From assembly GCA_001599595.1 (NCBI GenBank), contig BCHH01000001.1, forward strand, positions 1,019,935 to 1,083,934: 64,000 bases of DNA, given 5' to 3'. This stretch comes from Beverwykella pulmonaria (lineage: Eukaryota; Ascomycota; Dothideomycetes; Pleosporales; Melanommataceae). The position numbers and the translations under genes are program-made. Of this stretch, positions 1 to 12,347 are shown piece by piece (positions within the stretch are counted from its first letter, which is position 1; every line of letters starts with the position of its first letter). The notes beneath the pieces were generated by a model that had not been told where the DNA came from, made no database searches, and worked only from the letters and a program-made list of their open reading frames with translations.

Positions 1-1784
1 CTCATCCAAAAACAAGAAATCTCGCATAATGCCCTTCTCCACACAAGGTTCCGAACGCCGGTACCAATACAATATGGTGTCAACCTCAACCTCAACCTGA
101 AGCGTGAGGCGTACGGATCCTCCCATACCCGCGTGTACAGCAAAGAAACAGGCGAGGCATTAACACAGCTGTAATATCGCTTCGATCAGTACAGGAGCTC
201 AATGCCTCCCCGCAAGCATACATACACCAACCCCATGATTACGACGTCCCAGGTATACCAGTCGCATTAATTCCCCGCGGTACCCACACCCATGCTGTAC
301 TTGGTGGCACATACTGGATACGTATGTACCCCAAATTCCCAAACGAGCCCGGAGCCACACATCCAAGGCATAGAAATGCACACATCCACACACCATAAAC
401 GTACATAGGTGTGCCCCACCCCCAGATTCGCGAAAACGGATGCTGTGCATAAGTCCGAGCTTCCACGATCTGTATACACCCTTGTTCCCCGTCACGTCAC
501 GGCACGGCACGTCACATCACATTAAGCTGATGACAGCGCACGCCACGACCCTGCGTCTGCGCCTACGATGCAGAACAAAGAGCGGGCGCACAAAGCGAAG
601 CGAGCTGCGAACCACGTGCGAACCACAAGACGCAAGAGTTTCGCACAGCAGGACCAGCATGGTAAGGAATAATATTAATATTAAGGTAAGGGAGAAAAAA
701 TACCCTCCAGCAATGCACGCGACAATCTTCCAGTCCAGCCTGGATCGATACTGCTCGCTCACCCGCGTCGCTTCCTGATATGCAAGAATTTCCATCACAG
801 TGAATAAACGCAGCAAAGTAAAATGTAGAGAGAAAAGGGGGGATTCTGTTGTGTCAACCAACACTCCTACCGCCTGGGTAACAATAATGAAAATGTGGGG
901 ATATAAGGAAACGAAAACACTGCACGCGCGAGATGGAATATGAACTCGCAATCTGGATGAACTGGTGGTCTGGACGAAAGTGAAGGGAATACGCCACACT
1001 ACTATGTGATGCAAATTCCCCAGAGACCACGAATGAGAAGGAGACATACCCAATACCTATGCAATGCAATCCCAGACGATAAAAATCCGTACGGTAAAAA
1101 ACACGGCAAGCGAATGGCGTCCGAAAATGTATGGGGATGCAATGCGTGCGTAATGAAAGTAGCAAGATGATTGACAGGGGAAGGAGCAACCGAAAAAGGT
1201 ATGGAAGAGGATGAAACAATAAGTGTGCCCAATATGCCGTGTACGCTAATGACAAACTTGGCACCCGCTTGTTCTCGATGCTCATTTCTTCAATGTACTC
1301 AATGTCCAGAGTCGTTTCGCATGTGTCGTAAAGCCTTCATTGCTTTAAATTCGTAATCGGTGAGTGGAGAGCGGAGAACAATTGTGTGCGGAGTAGGTGT
1401 GTAGCGGATTCCTGGCAGCTAGTGGAGTGGAGGCTATGCAGTAAGATGAAGATACCAGTGAAAGACTAGCGTTGAATCGGAGATCAAGCGGACAGTGAAG
1501 CAGAGGAAGATGCGAGCTTAGTGTACAGGGTATGAGGTAGGAAGAATCGGAAGCGAGGACAGAGTAACAAATGAGCAGAAAGCGAACGAGTCCTCCAAAT
1601 GGATCTTCAATTCAATTTCCTTCCAACGCCTATATGCCGGCCCACGGCCTTCCCTGGGTCAACATGGACCCGTATGCAAAAGTAACTAATAGCGACTGGA
1701 TTGATGGTTCCCGGTTCTGTGGTCCGCAGCTGGACGCGGAGCTTCTGTATATTGCGAGTAAACACGTGTAGATCACCGACATTT
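1..1784. other. Gene-free left edge
   Basis: No reading frame here resembles a known family, and the ORFs on both strands overlap one another with arbitrary composition. A short CAACCT direct repeat lies near 80-100. The right end is the 3' flank of the RSC7-like gene that ends at 1785 on the minus strand. Confidence 0.5.
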
Positions 1785-4091
1785 TCAGTATGATTGCCAG
1801 CCTTGCTGAGGTGCTTGTGCACCTGGGGCCCACCCAGGCATTCCAGGCTGTTGTGTAGCAGTACTCTGATGGTGCATGAACTGTTGAGGGCTCGGGCTCG
1901 GCTGATAGGGATTTTGGCCCATGGCCGAATAGCTAGGGTCTGCCATCGTGCCAATAGTTTGGTACTGTTGAACAGGTGTGCCGTGCATGGAGCCACTGCT
2001 TTGGGTGTGGTGAAGTTGAGGTGGAACATGCATTGGAGATTGCTGGGGGTGAGGTGACTGCTGTGCAGAGCGCTGAACATACTGCTGCATGTTGTGCTGT
2101 TGGGATAATGGCGAAGGCTGTGGTGGTCCCTGAGACCACATGTGTGGCGGTGCGTAACCGTGGCTCGGAGCCTGGCCGTGAGCAACATTTGGGAGCATTC
2201 CTGTGGGGCCCATCCCTGTTGGGACCATTCCTTGTGGCATCGCCATACTCGGGGGGCGGCGATGCATTTGATCCGACCTCAAAGGCGTATGCTGTTGGGC
2301 CATGGGTGATTGAATCATGGTGTTCTGGGGATGAGGTTGCTGTCGGTACGACTGGGGTACCATTGTCTGACTTGGCCTTTGCGGTGTTTGGGCGATCATG
2401 CCGTACTGGCCTGCGGGAACAGCTGCGTTCGTTGAAGGCATACGTGGGGACTGTACTGCCTGCGAGACCTGAGGCACATTGTCACTTTCTGCTGTGCCTG
2501 GGCGGTTTATCTGAACAGGCGGCTCATGAGGTCGACCCCAGTAGTTGTCAAGATACTCTTTGCGATTCTTTCGCTGTTGCTCAAGCTGCTTGTTGAATTC
2601 GACCGTCTGAGCAGCTTGATTGAGAATCTCGCCCGATGGAGTGGGCCTTGTCAAATCTTGATAGGGAGTCCCCGCTAATTCGTGTCTCGGTCGTTGGACG
2701 TTGCTATAGTCCCGCGGCTGCAGATCGGTCGTCGTCCGCTGATTGAATGGCTCTGAGTTCACTGCTGGCACTGTGCCAGGTGCAGGGTTGAGCCCGCCGA
2801 ATGGCTGCATCGGGTTTACGCCCGTTCCGAGATAGTCTTGATCCAACTTTCCTGTGTATGCGCCAGTATTCGCGAAAGCTAGATGTGCACTGCCGTGGGT
2901 GGCTTCTGCCGCTGCCGCTTCTCTTGCCTTTGCCGCGCCTGGTCTCTTCTCTCCTGCCGCATCTTCCTCTGTAAAGCCCTGCTTCCGGGCCTTGCCCTCC
3001 CAGTAATCGTCGCGCACGCGCCTTCCGTTCACAATGAGCCTGCTTCCAAACTGCCTAAACATGGACCGGGCCGTAACAATGGCGATCTGTCTCGATCGGT
3101 ATGAATATGGCAAAATCTCTTGATGAATCAGGTCATCCTTTTCAGCCTGTGTAGCGATGATCTTGTAAAGGGACCGATTCTTGTTGAAAAGCAAGTACGA
3201 ATCGCGATACCCTAGAACTCGGGCACACTCTGTTGCCAGCATAAAAAGTTTGTCACCCCTGTTGGGCACAAAAAATGTACGACACCGATATTCTCGGCCT
3301 TCTAACGGGTGTCCTGTTGCAGTCACCTTCGTCTCCCCGGCTTCGTCTGTCTCGCGGGGAATGTACTCGTCGCCTTCTGGGTTGAGCTGATCGGTTGTGT
3401 GGTCCCGAACAGTCGGTAGCGCTTTGATCACGGTAGCCTTCGTCGGTGTTGACTTTGCAGGCGATGGTAGAGTTGGAGAAGATTGTGGAAGGGGTGTGTG
3501 CTGTAGTTGCGGTGTCTGTACAGGAGGAGCTGGAGCTGGGGCAGCTTGAGATGGCGTGGGTGGTTGTTGCGATGCGCGATTCGGGGAGTCAGCAAATGCG
3601 ACCTTTGCGGCCTTTGGCGGGCGACCGCGCTTTCGAGGTTTACTCTCATCTATATCTGGCGCGTCAGTACTGTGCGCTGTGCGAGCTGCCGCGTCTTTGC
3701 ACGGGGAATGCGACGTACCTCCTTCGCCATCACCATGTTGCACGTCTCCGTAGCTATTTTCGGGCGACCGACTGCGCTTGACTCCCCGAGAGGGTTGTGC
3801 GACCGGTTGTGACGGAGCTACGAGCACACCTGATAAAACATGAGTTAGCCAAATTATAGAGCGGAAGGCCGCGACGGATGTAACAGACACGGGAATCGAT
3901 GATTGTGTCATCTTTTGATGATTTGGTGATGGAGTTGTGTACCAAACGCGGACTTGGGATTCGAGTCACAGAAAAGCTTTTCTCTTACCTGCAGAGTTCA
4001 GAGCGGCCGGGTTGATGGTACCTGTGGGATCCATGATGCCGTTCCCAATGCCACCATTCGACAAGGCCTGGACTGGGTGCATTGAGTACAT
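1785..4091 (-). CDS. RSC7/Swp82-family subunit of a chromatin remodelling complex
   Basis: Two exons, 4091-3989 and 3829-1785, give 715 residues. The donor GTAAGAG follows CTGCAG, and splicing makes a seamless Gly codon at the junction. Residues about 90-110 are basic and contain an AT-hook-like core (RKRGRPPK). Residues about 185-320 carry the conserved RSC7/Swp82 domain: a CRTFF strand, LATECARVLGYRDSY, the NRSLYKI region, YRSRQIAIVTARSMFRQFG and DDYWE. The C-terminal half is low complexity, rich in Gln, Pro, Met and His, as is usual for such subunits. Members of this family belong to RSC or SWI/SNF remodelers in the nucleus. I chose the ATG at 4091 because it gives a short Met-rich N-terminus and a perfect splice; a further upstream exon cannot be excluded. 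The family call is secure, but the choice between RSC7 and Swp82 is not. Confidence 0.88.
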
Positions 4092-7000
4092 ACCAGGCGT
4101 CGCAAGGAGCAGCCGAGCTCGCGACAGCTCCGGGCAGGTCGGCGAGCTCACGTCAAGCCCAATCGGCGGCGGCTTGTGGGGAGAGGTGAAGGCGCAGGGC
4201 TGCGGCAATCACGGTCGCGAGAGGAGCGGCGCGACGGGTAGGGCATGCGGTTGAGGTTGACGTGTAGTGAAGTTGATGTGGGATTCGCGACGGGCTGCCG
4301 GTGTGTGTGGACGCGACGGCAAGCTGCACGTTCCCGAGAGCGATCCAGGCCAAGAACGGAAAATCCGGGCGTTCAACCTCAGTTCGGAAACGGCGCAGGC
4401 AACGAGGCCAGTGATGCGCGGCGGGTAGTTCGCGAGCAGCAGGGTGATGATGTGTTGGACGATGCAAGGCAGGCGGCGGGCGACGGCGGCGGTCGCGCAG
4501 GCGGCCAAGACGAGGGCTGCTGGTGCTGGAGCGAAGGGCGAGGAGGCAATGCTGGTCACGGCGATTGCAGGGCTGGCAGGGCGGAGCAGACGTTAGCACC
4601 ATCGAGCAACAAGCACAGTAGCCGTAGCAGACTTGTCGCACTGCCACGTGAGGAGGGAAATGCTAGAGACCAGTGATAAGACGGAGGGCAGCGGGAGCCC
4701 ACTCTGCGGGTTGCGGGCGGTGGGCAGGCGATGTGATGCGCGGACGGGAGCACACACAGGACAGACGCTCGCAGCCGCTGTAAGGGTTCGCAGTGGCCGC
4801 AGTGGCCGCAGAGGTGAAAGGCGGGCTGGGGATGCGCACTGGGCCCAAGAGCTGCACGACGGGTCCGGGAGGGAGGGAGGGGAGGCCAGAGAGAACGTGT
4901 GGAGAAGAGGACGTACGTACCGTTTGGTGGCAGGCTGCCCGTCTAACCCTCGACGATATCGCGCTGCGCAGCCAGTGGGATATACACGAATGGAGAGGCC
5001 GGTGTCGCGGCGGCTAAGAGCAAAGGCCTCTGGCGCGGCTGTGGGAGAGGCTGGAGTAGACCCTTTGGCACACACGCCCACGGGCAGCACGGGAAGCAAC
5101 CTTGGAATCGCTGGGGCGAATTGCGAATCGTAAATCGAATCGAGAGGCTGGAGGGGTCCTAATCGATAAAAGCTGCAGCGGGGAGGCGCCTTGGCTGGGG
5201 TAGCCCAGCTGACGCGGTGGGCAGTGAGTGAATGTTGGTCGGACAGAGGCGGAGCGAGAATAATAGCGACAATATCGGGAGATAGATGGGGGATGGGGGC
5301 GGGGCATCCAGCTTCAAGAGGCTCTCGTCATTGATATTATTGCTGCCATCAGGCTGCCGTCTCCGCGGCGGACGGCCAGTGTTAAGCGGAACTCGCGCAG
5401 CTCTTCAGGGTATGTAGTAGCTTGCGCTCACGGCGCGGGGCATGGCGCAGAGAGAATGCAAGAGAGACGCAACTGGCAATTTAGAATGCACGACGCAACA
5501 CTGGGCTGCGGCGCGTGCATGGCATGGCCGGTGGCTTCTTGCTCGTTCCCTTCCCTCTGCTCAAGATGACCTGCATAACTCTGATAGTGACCGTCCGCCC
5601 GGATCTAGATACATGGCCGTATTTGCTCAATATCACCACGCCCGCGCCTAGCAGCTCCAGCCAAGCTCTCGAGCCACTGCACGAATCCTGCTTCCTGTCC
5701 TCATGCTGCCCGTCATCCATGCTCTGCCCGCCCATCTCCAGGCGCCTTGCCCGTCTCGGCCGGCTCTGCACAGAAACGGCGACTGCCTGCAGGGCATCAC
5801 GAACAGCTCCTTCATCTCCACCACTCAGACGTGCAGATGCTGCTGATTGAGCAAGGCGATGGGGTCAGCAGGCGTCGGTCGAATCATTGATTGCCTAGGC
5901 CCCAGAGCCTGCAGAAGCCTAAGACGGACTGGATAATCGGGCGTGCATGAGACCTCGCGGCCGCTTATGCATTTCACCATCCTCTTCTATCAATCCAGCC
6001 GTATCGTCTGACTCCTCCCTCTAGCTGTGACGGAATCATGTAGCAAACAGACCTTCAACTCCTCGCTGATGCTTGCCGCAGCTGCCGGTTCAAGCAGCTC
6101 CTTTAATTGGTTCTGGAAGATAATAGAAGACCTGGTCCGAGTCTGCGGCCCATAGGCTGGCCGGAGACCTGCCATGACTGATAGCCTCGCCTAGCAGCAG
6201 ACGTTCCAGCGAAAGAAGGCGGCTTGCGTAGCGACTACGCACATAGATTGGCCGACATGACGACGATCGCCGTCCAACCAGGCGGACTTGTAAGAGCGGG
6301 ATATAGAGTAGGACCAGACCAGCTCGACGCAGCTGAACGACGTCGAGGCCATTCTGTGATTCCGGGGCCGTTCCCGAGGCCGCCCCTGCTGTGTGGTTAG
6401 GATCCCATGAGGCGCCAGAAAATAGACCGTCTCTGCGCTCTGTGTGGACCGCCATTCGAGCAGGAAGTAACGATCCGTCGCACGATTCTCCCGCCCCCGC
6501 CGACAAGGGACGACAACCCTTAGACCGCCTGTGGTGAAATCGATCTACAGAGTCGTGCCATGCTTGTATCTTGCATCGCTTCCGCAGCCCGCGCCACTGC
6601 GTCTTGCCGGGGGCTTGAAACGCCATCTCCGCATTCTAACACTACATCAAACCGCTCATTGATGTTAACTCGCGCATATTGAGAAAATGAACCAAGGCAC
6701 TGAAAACTTTACTGGTAATAGACTACCAAATAAAATATGCAAGATTTACCGTGGCGCGAAACATACACCGCCGAGCGACAAGCACGCTGTCGTACGTTGA
6801 TCTTCGTCTACTGCTTGGTCGTCGAATCGAGAATCACCTGCAGATACATTTTAGGACGCATTCGGCGGAGGCTGTGCCACCGTGGTCCATGTCTCAGTGT
6901 GGAGTTTGTCATATGCTTGTCTGCAGGGTCCATCACCGTGAATCCATGGGCCCCATGCACCTCACCATTGCTCTGCATCACATTCGGGAGGCTCTTTGAT

Positions 7001-8953
7001 ACAATATCTTGAAATGAAACGGACTAATTGCAAACGGTGAAAGCCTAGTGATAATATAGAGTCATTGAAGAAGTGATATAGGACAGATACTAACGAGGGT
7101 TTGCAGGGGTACCAAACCAGCGTGGGCTCTTGTATAGATCTGCAAAGAGTGAAAGACAAGCTCGCCGGCTTCCCACATTGCTGGTCATCTCAAATGCCGA
7201 GACACGGGCCAAAGGAGCGCCAGTTGTATGCTCTGGCTCGACAGAATGTGTCCGAATGCAGAAGAACTAGGTGGGGCTTTCTACTTCGCGAGCATTTGGG
7301 ATTGAACTGCGGTAGTATACGCGGACAAACTTACTTGCCATACCAAGCAGTCCATCGCTACTGGATGCACTTTTCCAGCTTCCAGCTCGAAATCGAAAAA
7401 TTTGGTGTCGCCGCAACACGGCAATTACAGGTTGACAGGCGGTTCAAACGGTCGATTGCGAATCTAAAGACGAATCCCCAGCCTACAGCCCGCTACAGCA
7501 CTCTGATTGATCAGACGAGCCGTAGACCACCCCCATCATCTGACGCGGTCGCAACGCGGACGATGACGGGCTAAGCCACTACCTGGGACGGCGGCACGGG
7601 AGGGTCCATTGCAACTCCCGAAGGTTGTAGGCATAAGAGCAGACATGGCGTAAAGAAAACACACTGGAGTTCAAGGAACCAGTCGGATGTGGCTTGCGCT
7701 AGGAATCTCGTTTCAAAGTACGGGAGACCGAAATATCTGCGTGGCGGGCTATATAAGTCAGCCATTTGTATAGCAGATAGAAAGCCTTCGGGGAATGTCC
7801 GATTCCGACATCAAATTGGCTTCCTCCCATTAGGTCGACAAACTGTCTTAGTGCAGCAGCCTGGTTGTACAATGTTGGCGGTGAGGACGTCGGGTTTGAC
7901 CGCTTACTTCCGAGCATGAAGTCTCGCGGCCAGTAACATGGAAGATGGCGACAAGTTGAGGACATTGCAGAATACTAGCACCGTGCTAGCTGGCTGTGCC
8001 TCAAAAACGGTAAGTAAGAGGAATTGATAAGCGCAATACGGGCAGGTACTGCTCTTCGAGTGCTTTTTCTCTTTGTTGCATCAAGCGCATCCACATACTA
8101 CCCAATACCCGCCTACAGTCGAATTGAACGGGTGGCACCACCCAAATACTGAATAGTCGTCATCGACCATCCTGTGGGTATCGATTAACTGCTGTTTCTG
8201 TTCAATATGTCTGAGTTCCCAAATTAAGCGAGAGGTTGCGTTGCATTCACGCCAACCCACGAAGTGTGGCGGGGCTATAAAAGGGAATTTAAGTGGTTGG
8301 TGTCGTTACAACGAATGGAAAGCGAGGATACTGGTAGAGACTGATCAGGTGGGAAGGATATGGGATACGGTCGTTGTTGCTCCAAGACACCGTATCATGC
8401 TATCTAAACTTGTCAGATGACCTCTCCAGAATTGATTGGACGAGCTCGCGCTCTGGCAACGGAGGTGAACCGGGGAAGCGACGGGACACCTATCACGCGT
8501 ACATCGTCCCAAAGCTTGATCCTGTCCTGATAACGGCTGATCCGGCGCAAGGGTTCGAGGTTACAGTCATTAGCAGCAGACGCTAGCACAGGTCAAAGCA
8601 GGATATCGACAACGGGCACTTAATCTTCGTGGGTGGAAAAGGACCTAGACCACGTTAACAATCATCCTCCATCTTCATGGTGGAGCCTCGATACGAAATG
8701 CATTGTATTGTTAGGACTACCTACACCCTGGGGGTATATCCTAACCGAGCTATACTCATCGCCGTTGACGCCATGTAACTCCTATGTTCCAAGAAAGAAA
8801 AAAGACGTACGGCCCTGACGAAGATTAGGTTGAGAAAAGCTGCAACGCCGCAGAGTCGTGGGAATTACCTCGATCGCTCATAGCGACTTTCTCAATTCGA
8901 TGTTCTCATATTGATATTAAATTAGATTCGAGATAACTCCGGGCATCCGCCGC
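4092..8953. other. Gene-poor 4.9 kb stretch
   Basis: I recognise no protein family here. The longest frames (minus strand 6090-6626, plus strand 7101-7574) have no domain, no convincing splice structure and no low-complexity signature of real proteins. The part next to 4091 must hold the promoter and 5' UTR of the RSC7-like gene. A near-perfect GTGGCCGCA tandem repeat lies around 4791-4812. I saw no transposase or reverse-transcriptase fragment. Confidence 0.45.
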
Positions 8954-9717
8954 TCAATTCCGTCCAGGTGCCAAACCGGGAACGGCGCTGTACCGTTCAT
9001 CGCGATCCGTCTTGAACAGAAGCTGAACCCAGAACTCTTTGCTGTCCTCGTCGAACCAATGCCAGAATTTACCCTCTCGTCTATCGACCTCGCGAGCCTG
9101 CAGCTTGACCGCGACAGTCTCGTATGGTTCTCCAGCAACGATGAGGTATTGGTAGTTGGAATCGGGCTCCTCCACCCTCTGCTCGAAGGCGGTCATGAAC
9201 CGTACTCGTGGAACTGTCCCGGGGGTGATTTGGGGGAACTGAAACTGGAAAAGCAGTCCATTCTGGCGCGTCATGGGCTCCCGGACCTTGGTGATCCTGT
9301 ATCCAGGTCGACCAATCTTAATCACGTTCTTCTTGACCTGGACGCCTGCAAGCAGGCCCTGCTGGGTCCCCTCCTTTTCCTTGCCCTCTCGCTGTTCCTT
9401 TGCAGCACGGCGCATGAGATTTGTCTGATGCTTCCTGCCTTGTGTGTGCGCCAGGTATGATCCATCGTTCTGATGGACTGTCAAGCAAAGACGGCACTCG
9501 AAGCTGCCGACATGGTTCTTGAAGAAGTAGGGGTCCTTGTCGAGGTCGATGGTCTCGAGCGCAAGCTTTCGCAGACGCTCTCGGCGGTCAGCATTGGTCG
9601 CAGACGAACTGGCCACGCCTCCGCCGCCGAATTTAGATCCTGCACGATTCTACACATGTTAGCAGCTGCGGGTGAGTTGTGCGGAAGACGTAATTGCAAA
9701 CTGACCTGATAGTCCAT
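8954..9717 (-). CDS. Splicing factor 3a subunit 2 (SF3a66/Prp11)
   Basis: Exon 1 is only 12 nt (9717-9706, coding MDYQ). Exon 2 runs 9649-8954, and together they give 235 residues. The restored N-terminus MDYQNRAGSKFGGGGVA is the family hallmark and fixes both the start and the intron. A matrin-type C2H2 zinc finger follows with Cys56, Cys59, His72 and His78. The conserved PRP11-type C-terminal half comes next (GRPGYRITK, then SNYQYLIVAGEPYETVAVKLQAREVD, FWHWFDEDSKEFWVQ). The protein belongs to the SF3a heterotrimer of U2 snRNP, which stabilises U2 on the branch site in the nucleus. It lacks the long proline-rich tail of animal SF3A2, as is normal in fungi. It is divergent from the TBCE gene, with 301 bp between starts. 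Confidence 0.97.
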
Positions 9718-10018
9718 AGTTGAAGGCCTGTGGGAAAGGGTTGGGGTGGTTGAGAAAGGCGGTGCAGTCTTTTGTCGCGTCTGGCGCGTGAGTGAGGTGA
9801 GGTCAACGAGCTTGAAAAGTTGCTGGTTGAATTCAGGCACTAGCTTATGGTCACGTGAACACAACCTTACCTGGCAGGCAACACTACGAAACTTAGAACC
9901 TTCAATCCCCCTATGTTTATTTCTTGACTTGATTCATAAATTTGCACTGTTTGCCCCGTGTAACATTTGCGTGTCTTAAAATCGGCACTGTTCCTGCCTC
10001 CAATACAAGGTCGCATAC
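9718..10018. promoter_or_regulatory. Shared divergent promoter, SF3a2 / TBCE, with TCACGTGA
   Basis: Two essential housekeeping genes start head to head 301 bp apart. An eight-base palindrome TCACGTGA sits at 9851-9858, close to the middle. In fungi the RTCACGTG core is bound by Cbf1-type bHLH factors. That it acts on both genes is inference. Confidence 0.6.
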
Positions 10019-12003
10019 ATGGCGATTGATATACATATCGGCAAGCGTCTCTCTTTCGATGGACAACTATGCACCGTGCGGTACCGCGGTGAGGTGAAGG
10101 GAACCAAAGGAGAGTGGTTGGGCGTTGAGTGGGACGACCCAACCCGCGGCAAGCACTCAGGTGAAAACGGTGGCGTGAAGTACTTCGAGTGTAAGATCCA
10201 ACATTCGACATCACGACTTCAGCTATGTATGATATGAAGAAAAGGCTGACGTCCCAGGCGCGAGTAAATGTCCAACTGCAGGGTCTTTTGTCCGTCTAAC
10301 ACGCAAACCTGACCCACCCCGGTCATTCGTGGCAGCTCTAAAGACAAAGTATGCCTCAGATCCCTTCGAGGATCCCGATACACAGATTATCTACGAAAGT
10401 CAGACAAAGAAGAGAGAGACCATTCGAATCAGCGGGAAAGAGGTGGAAGAAGTAGGTTTTGACAAGATTCGGAAGCAGCTCGCGGATCTGAACGAGTTGA
10501 AGATTGTGATTCTCGATGGGTTGCGCATCTCAAGACCAATCGCAACTTTAAGGGCCAGAAAGAATGGCATGGATCAAAATGCATGGCCTGCAGACCTTAC
10601 GGACATCAAAGATGCTTGCCCGAAAGCAATTGAGCTCGATCTCAGTCGGAATCTCTTCGAAGAGTGGAGAGAGGTCGCCTCCATCTGTGAGCAGTTGGAC
10701 AAGCTGAGAAGTCTGAGAGCCGAGTAACTCGCTCCCTTTTTATGTAGGCGTTGCGTTGAGTGCGCATCGAAGGCTGATATTGTCTTACAGTGGTAACCGT
10801 TTCCGAGACACAACAGTGACCGCTTCTGAGAGAGCAAGGTGCCAGAAAGCATTCGCGAACATCAAAACCCTTAGGCTAGAAGAAACACTTTTGTCATGGG
10901 AAGAAGTATGACTTTCCAAACGAGCCATTTCTACTATCGCTCACGCGTCTCAGATGGCAAACATTACGAACCTCTTCCCCACCCTCACAAGCTTTGTCGT
11001 TGCCAGCAACGCCTACACCACCCTTACACCACACCCCGTCATCTCCACCATAACCGACCTCAACTTTGAAGACAACGCCTTCACTTCCCTCTCATCCCTC
11101 TCTCCCCTCACCAACCTCCCCTCCCTCCGCCGTCTCGTCCTAAAATCCAACAAAATCTCCTCGATCAACAGCCAGGGCGCCCCCGTCCCCATCTTTCCTG
11201 CCACTGTGACTGAAGTCGATCTCTCCTGGAATGACTTTACAACCTGGACCTTTATCGATCACCTCGCACGTGTCTTCCCTGGCCTGACCGCGCTCCGCAT
11301 CTCGCACAATCCACTATACCAATCTCTCCAGGCAGCCGACGGACGTACTCTGACTGCGGAGGACGGCTATATGCTCACTATTGCTCGTCTCGGCAACCTC
11401 ACATCACTGAACTATAGCCCGATCTTACCGAAAGAGAGGCTGAATGCTGAGTCGTACTACCTCTCACTTATAGGCCGAGAGCTCACGTTTGCGCCTCCGC
11501 ACCTGGAGAAGCACATCTTGGCTTCGCATCCACGGTATGAGTATCTGTGCTCTGAGTATGGCGAGCCAGTCATCAATCGTTCTAAGAATGCGGTGAATCC
11601 GAACTCGCTTGCTGCGCGACTGGTCCGGTTCACGTTCTACCTGAGCGAGAGCGCGAAGAATGTGCTGGCTCAGATGCAGACCGGGGAGAGGGAAGAGAAG
11701 TTCGAGGCCGAGATCCCGATGAGTTTTACATCGTATAGTTTGTTGGGTGTTGTGGGGAAGAGGTTTGGGATTAAGCCAATGAAGTGTAGACTGGTGTATG
11801 AGACGGGGGATTGGATGCCGGCCCCGAGGAGTGATGATGCGGTGGAAGAGGATTGGGAGTCTAAGGACAGTGATGAGGAGGATGGAGAGGACAAAATAAG
11901 AGGGGAGAGGGTTATGAGAGAAGTTGAGATTGTTCCGGGGACAAGAGCTGTGGGAACTTGGATCGATGGTATGGAGGCTGTGGTTAGAGTTGAAGTGAAA
12001 TAG
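10019..12003 (+). CDS. Tubulin-specific chaperone E (TBCE/Pac2/Alp21)
   Basis: Four exons (10019-10190, 10258-10723, 10791-10905, 10954-12003) give 600 residues. All junctions restore codons and conserved sequence. Residues about 8-60 form a CAP-Gly domain (GEWLGVEWDDP, GKHSG, the FEC strand). Leucine-rich repeats follow from about 130 to 400 (ELDLSRNLF, LSWEEMANI, LNFEDNAF, EVDLSWNDF). The C-terminal quarter is a ubiquitin-like region interrupted by an acidic loop (residues near 545-570). This is the known TBCE architecture. The protein helps fold and assemble, and also dissociates, alpha/beta-tubulin dimers in the cytosol together with cofactors B, C and D. Exon 4 begins at ATG 10954, but that is an internal Met, because exons 1-3 code for essential domains. 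Confidence 0.96.
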
Positions 12004-12347
12004 TCTTTGGAACTATCAGTCAATTGGCATGCTACGCTCGAGCATATTATTTTCAAGCTCTAGGCTTGATTCGCCATTCCTAAATTATCTTTCCCTCATA
12101 CATCATTCAACATCAGAATCACAACGTATATGATCCAGAACGAAAAATCAGAATGGAATCGAATTGATAAGATAGAGTTCTTCGTAAACCCTCCGAGGAG
12201 GTATCATTAACTCCTCCTTGTCATCATCCTGGAGACATCCAACTCCAACTCCAGTGCCATGCAAACCAAGAACCCGAGGACGCAGCCAACCCCTTTTATA
12301 TACCAATAACCTCATATACAAGAACAAGCATCCCTGTGTCCCCGAGC
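12004..12347. other. Convergent 3' intergenic region
   Basis: The space lies between the ends of TBCE (+) and the secreted protein gene (-). It is AT-richer than the flanks and has no ORF worth calling. Confidence 0.5.

Noticed and set aside
6090..6626. A 178-codon minus-strand frame
   Set aside because: Arg/Ser-rich arbitrary composition, no domain, no splice partners, and overlaps competing frames.
7101..7574. A 157-codon plus-strand frame
   Set aside because: No family resemblance or codon regularity; probably chance.
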